Shown here: positions 60,597-64,000 of the stretch, piece after piece
Layout: every line of letters starts with the position of its first letter
Numbering within the stretch: position 1 is the first letter of the stretch
NCBI GenBank assembly: GCA_003220265.1
Contig: QHRW01000126.1
Coordinates: 1 to 64,000 of the forward strand
DNA: 64,000 nt
Source of the DNA: Candidatus Rokuibacteriota bacterium
GTDB taxonomy: Bacteria; Methylomirabilota; Methylomirabilia; Rokubacteriales; CSP1-6
Direction of reading: 5' to 3'
Translations under genes and position numbers: made by a program
Notes under the pieces: generated by a model
What the model was told of the DNA's origin: nothing
Databases searched by the model: none
What the model saw: only the letters and a program-made list of their open reading frames with translations

Positions 60597-62729
60597 TCAG
60601 GCCGGGTCGCGACTGATCGGGAGGCTGACGAAGAACGTGCTGCCCTTGCCGCGCTCGCTGACGACCTCCAGCGTGCCCTCGTGCCGCCGCACGATCCCCT
60701 GGCTGATCGACAGGCCGAGCCCGGTGCCCATGCCTTCCGGCTTCGTCGTGTAGAACGGCTGGAAGACGTGCTTCAGCTCGTCGGGCGAGATGCCGATGCC
60801 GCTGTCGGCCACGGAGATCGTCAGGCACGGGATCCCGTCGGCCGCCCGCACCTCCGTGCGGATGCGCAGCGTGCCGCCGTCGGGCATGGCGTCGAGCGCG
60901 TTGTTGAAGAGGTTGACGAACACCTGCGTGAGCTCGTCGCGGTCGCCGACCACGCGCGAGACGCCGTCCAGCACCTCGACGTCGGTCACGATGCCCGCGC
61001 GCGCCAGCCGCGGGCCCACGAGGTCGAGCGAGCGCTGCAGCACGTCCCAGATGTCCATCGGGCGCAGCGCCGCCTCGCGCCGGCGGGCGAAGTCGAGGAG
61101 GCGCCGCAAGATCTTGGCCGCGCGGTGCGTCTGCTCGTCGATGGCGTCCAGGCGCGAGCGCGTGACGGAGCTGTCCGGCAGCTCGCGCCGCAGCCGCGTG
61201 GCGTGCGTGAGGATCACCAGCAGCGGGTTGTTCACCTCGTGGGCGACGCTGGCGGCCAGCTCGCCGATGGCGGCCAGCTTGGCCGACTGCGAGAGCTGCT
61301 GGTGGGCGGCCTGCACGTCCTCGATGCGGCGCCGCAGGTCGTCGTAGAGGCGCGCGTTGCGCAGCGCAATGGCCGTGTTGGCGGCCACCGCCTCGAGCAA
61401 CTGCAGCTCATCGCGGCTGAACGCCGCCCCCGAGCGTTTCTCGCCCACGAGGACCACGGCCGAGAGCGCGTCGTCCTCCACGATGGGGACGGCCAGGGCC
61501 AGGTGCGCCGCGCTCAGGCTGCGCCCCCCCTCCACCACCGCGGGCCCGTCGCCGGCGTGGAGCATCTCGTCCTCGGCGATGAAGGCCTCGCGCCGCGCGG
61601 CCAGCCACTCGACCAGCGCGTCGTCGATCGCGTCCGGCGGCGACTGCACGTCGTCGTCCTCCGCCACGTAGCGGGCCAGGCACTGGAAGCGGCGATCGCC
61701 CGGCTCCGGCACGTAGAGCCCGGCGCTGCGCAGCGGGACCTTCACCACCAGGCCGCGCGTCAGCACGCTGCCCACGCCGCGCACGTGCGTCACCGTGCCC
61801 AGCTCGCGCGCCAGCTCGAGCAGCGCGTCGCGCACGCCGTGCTCGCGGTGGAACATCACCCGCTCGAGCAGCGCTTCCAGCTTGCGCAGCACCGGCAGGC
61901 CCGCCGCCAGCGCGCCCACCGCGATCAGCGCGCTCACCGCGGTGCCCACGCCATCGCCCTCGCCCGCGCGCGCCGCCGCGTTGATGGCGATGACGGCGAA
62001 CGGCGCCAGCGCCAGGCTGGTGAGCGCGTAGAGGACGGCCCGTCGCATGAGGACCGTGATCTCCACGAGCCGATGGCGCACGATGGCCACGCCGAGCGCC
62101 ACGGCGAACACCATGTTGGCCGGGATGCCGACCGGATAGAGCCGCTCCCAGCCCGCGACGAAGCGCACGAAGTCCGCGGCGCCGCCCAGCAGCGCGAAGA
62201 GGATGCCCGCCGCCACCCAGCGCGCGCGCGTCACGCGCGCGCCACGCAGCGTGCGGGCGGCCGCCGCCAGCGCCACCGCGCCGCCGACGAGATAGCCGTA
62301 GAAGTAGACGAGGAACAGCCCGTAGGCGGCTCCCGGGACCGGCGCGTAGCCCCACACGGTCTCCTGCACGCCCACCATCAACGACCGCGTCGGCGTGATC
62401 GCGATGAAGATCGCCGCGAGCACGTAGGCCGCGGCCAGCAGCGGACTGCGGTGCCGCCACCCCAGGAACGCCCGCACGTACTCCGCGAACAGCACCGGCA
62501 CCACCGCGATCGCCACGTGGATCAGCCACTCCCAGCGCAGGGCGGAGGCCGGATCGGGCGCCGAGCGCAGCCCGATCACCCCGAAGTTCCAGGCGGCCAG
62601 GGCGGCGGTGAACCCGGCGAAGGCCCGATTGCGGGGATCCCGGCGGTCGGCCACCAGGGCGACCACAAGCAGAAGGATGTTGAGCCCGAATCCCACTACA
62701 GGAAGTGCACGATGGAGGCCGAGATCCAT
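60597..62729 (-). CDS. Membrane sensor histidine kinase with GAF domain
   Basis: 710 residues. About eight membrane helices cover residues 1-285 (starts VVGFGLNILLLVVALVA), then a GAF-like domain at about 300-450, phospho-acceptor His in SVAHEVNNPLLVILTH near residue 496, and the ATP-binding N-box NLFNNALDAMP, G1 DSGIGI and G2 GTGLGLSI. No response regulator is adjacent, so it is an orphan kinase. It converges on the RND transporter with two bases between stops. ATG 62729 has GAGGAGGGAG just upstream. Confidence 0.88.
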   Translation of the reverse strand: MDLGLHRALPVVGFGLNILLLVVALVADRRDPRNRAFAGFTAALAAWNFGVIGLRSAPDPASALRWEWLIHVAIAVVPVLFAEYVRAFLGWRHRSPLLAAAYVLAAIFIAITPTRSLMVGVQETVWGYAPVPGAAYGLFLVYFYGYLVGGAVALAAAARTLRGARVTRARWVAAGILFALLGGAADFVRFVAGWERLYPVGIPANMVFAVALGVAIVRHRLVEITVLMRRAVLYALTSLALAPFAVIAINAAARAGEGDGVGTAVSALIAVGALAAGLPVLRKLEALLERVMFHREHGVRDALLELARELGTVTHVRGVGSVLTRGLVVKVPLRSAGLYVPEPGDRRFQCLARYVAEDDDVQSPPDAIDDALVEWLAARREAFIAEDEMLHAGDGPAVVEGGRSLSAAHLALAVPIVEDDALSAVVLVGEKRSGAAFSRDELQLLEAVAANTAIALRNARLYDDLRRRIEDVQAAHQQLSQSAKLAAIGELAASVAHEVNNPLLVILTHATRLRRELPDSSVTRSRLDAIDEQTHRAAKILRRLLDFARRREAALRPMDIWDVLQRSLDLVGPRLARAGIVTDVEVLDGVSRVVGDRDELTQVFVNLFNNALDAMPDGGTLRIRTEVRAADGIPCLTISVADSGIGISPDELKHVFQPFYTTKPEGMGTGLGLSISQGIVRRHEGTLEVVSERGKGSTFFVSLPISRDPA

Positions 62730-62808
62730 CAAGCTCCCTCCTCACGCTCGCGGCGCATGCGCGGAGGCTAACACGTTCGGTGGGCGTGCGTCGGGGCGGG
62801 TTCTGGGG

Positions 62809-63306
62809 CTACCAGGCCCGGTCGGAGGGCATGCTGATGGCGAGCCAGTCCTCGTCCAGCCGCCGCGCGACGCAGCTGTCGAACTTCTCCCGATAGCGAC
62901 CGTAGGCCTCGACGCTTTCGCTGACGCCCACCCCGACGGCGACGACCGCGCCCAGCGCCGCGCCCACGCCCGCGAGCCCGACACCGACGATCCGGCCAAT
63001 CCACGCGCCGGGCTCGGCATCGCGCTCCTCGCCGGTCAGCGAGCCCCAGAACGCGCCGTCCGCTTCGCCCCGCAGGAGCAGGTAGGCGCTCGTGAGCCCG
63101 CCGAGCTTCAGCGTTGCCAGGATCACTTCCGCGTGGACGGCGCTGGCGGCCGACCGATGGCAGCCGTGGCGAATCGTCGTGGGGCGGTCCTCGACAACGG
63201 CGAGCGGCTCGTCGAGGGCGGAGGCCGACGGCCGGCCGACGGCCGTGGCGCAGCCGGTGGCGACGAAGCTCGCGAGGACGAGCGCTGCCGCGAGTCGGCT
63301 GGTCAC
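62809..63306 (-). CDS. Lipoprotein of unknown function
   Basis: 165 residues. Lipobox FVATGC after SRLAAALVLAS. Near the middle a Gly/Ala/Val-rich helix (RIVGVGLAGVGAALGAVVAV) could be a membrane segment. A C-terminal acidic-basic tail ends MPSDRAW. No family recognised. GTG 63306 is the only start that gives the lipoprotein signal. Confidence 0.65.
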   Translation of the reverse strand: MTSRLAAALVLASFVATGCATAVGRPSASALDEPLAVVEDRPTTIRHGCHRSAASAVHAEVILATLKLGGLTSAYLLLRGEADGAFWGSLTGEERDAEPGAWIGRIVGVGLAGVGAALGAVVAVGVGVSESVEAYGRYREKFDSCVARRLDEDWLAISMPSDRAW

Positions 63307-63364
63307 GACCCGCTATATATCACCGTTGCGTTTTCTGCGCCGCGGGAGCGGCCTGGCTCTTCGC

Positions 63365-64000
63365 TCAGTTCGTCGCGAAGCAGTAGAAGAGCCCCGCCCC
63401 GCCGGTGCCGCGCAGCGCCTCCTGGCTGCAGCCGCCACCCTGCCCGCGCGAGGGATGCGAGGAGTTCCACGACTTCGACGCGTCGTCGTCGCGCAGCCCC
63501 TGCCGGTCGTGGTGGCCGACCATCGCGGCCCCATCGCCGCTGCTCGACCAGTTCTTGCACGTCCGGTCCTCGGCGGCCCTGAAGGCCGTGCCGTCGGGCT
63601 GCGACCCCGTGAGGATGTCGTGCTGGTTCGGCTCATCGCCGCGCCCATTGACCGGCTGGCCTTTCTCGGTGAGCGCCGTCTGCTTGTTCAGCTTGTTGCC
63701 GGCGCCGTGGAGGTCGTCCACGCTCCTCGCGATCACCTCGCCCTTGGCGTTCTTCCACGGCCCGCGCCCGATGCGATCGCGCGCGTTGACGCCCGCCTGG
63801 CCGCCGGCGCCCTGCGTCGAGAGATAGGCATGCCACGTGTGCTTGCCGGCGCCGGCCGCCTGAGCGAGCGAGTGGCAATGCTTGTCGGCGCCGGCGAGGC
63901 CGCCGAGGTCGGCGCCCTTGCCGGAGCCGACGCTGGTGATGAAGAAGGTCATGTCGGGCGACTGCGCGTGCGCGGCGGACACGAGGGACAGCCCGACGGC
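63365..64000 (-). CDS. Secreted lectin-like protein (5' end outside window)
   Basis: 212 residues are visible; the start lies beyond the right edge. The first visible residues (AVGLSLVSAAHAQ) are the end of a signal peptide. Mature motifs: FFITSVGSGKGADLGGLAGA, HTWHAYLSTQ, ARDRIGRGPWKNAKGE, NQHDILTGSQPDG and the end GGAGLFYCFATN. This resembles the collagenase NC10/endostatin-like lectin-fold proteins common in soil bacteria. Six Cys could form disulfides. Function unknown. Confidence 0.7.
   Translation of the reverse strand, partial: AVGLSLVSAAHAQSPDMTFFITSVGSGKGADLGGLAGADKHCHSLAQAAGAGKHTWHAYLSTQGAGGQAGVNARDRIGRGPWKNAKGEVIARSVDDLHGAGNKLNKQTALTEKGQPVNGRGDEPNQHDILTGSQPDGTAFRAAEDRTCKNWSSSGDGAAMVGHHDRQGLRDDDASKSWNSSHPSRGQGGGCSQEALRGTGGAGLFYCFATN

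Overview
The window is gene-dense, very GC-rich DNA from a Gram-negative-type bacterium: there are OmpA/Pal-like and other lipoproteins, outer-membrane barrels, GspB/ExeA-like proteins and a LolA-like protein. Many branched-chain amino-acid (LIV) ABC genes, four-base ATGA/GTGA gene overlaps, UGSC selenoproteins and a LIV/amidohydrolase-rich catabolic content suggest a soil bacterium of the Rokubacteria/Methylomirabilota type. That assignment is inference from gene content; no rRNA or tRNA gene was found to confirm it.

Layout. 1-4644 (minus): the start of an ABC-F-like ATPase, a LIV transporter (livG, livM, livH, binding protein) and a VOC-fold protein. 4711-7593 (plus): a compact operon with three in-frame UGA codons, each followed by a SECIS-like hairpin. 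It encodes a UGSC selenoprotein, its conserved partner, an AhpD-like CxxU selenoprotein and a MerB-like selenoprotein whose Sec aligns with the catalytic Cys159 of MerB. 7739-12741 (plus): DUF4331, a TPR protein and two nickel/cobalt-type transporters, then a decayed ybaK and a strong terminator. 13172-19043 (minus): Pal/OmpA lipoprotein, small barrel, msrB, a second UGSC selenoprotein with its partner, a HmuY-like protein and an S1-domain protein. 19072-25165: pssA, a beta-hydroxyacid dehydrogenase, an ATP-grasp protein, a lipoprotein and a sugar ABC transporter without its ATPase. 25168-35712: a broken serine hydrolase, an amidohydrolase, a hydantoinase, a broken sugar permease, an amidase and a complete LIV transporter. 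35813-44714: AtzG/GatC-like peptide, alpha/beta hydrolase, GspB/ExeA pair, a small basic protein, an LLM oxidoreductase, a large nuclease-helicase and a toxin-antitoxin-like pair.

44795-60594 is a lipid region. It holds a cyclopropane-synthase-like enzyme split around an FAD reductase. It also holds a sterol cluster: oxidosqualene cyclase, Rieske oxygenase (SdmA-like), CYP51-like P450, SdmB-like dehydrogenase, squalene epoxidase and a second FAD reductase. A DUF1302 barrel, a LolA-like protein and an RND transporter with a cyclic-nucleotide-binding tail follow, and may move the lipid product. 60597-64000 holds a histidine kinase, a lipoprotein and the end of a secreted lectin-like protein.

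Two systems stand out. The first is the selenoprotein module: four predicted UGA-decoding genes in two loci, with UGSC plus partner duplicated. The second is the near-complete sterol pathway. Selenocysteine insertion genes (selA, selB, selC, selD) are not in the window and must be elsewhere if the first reading is right.
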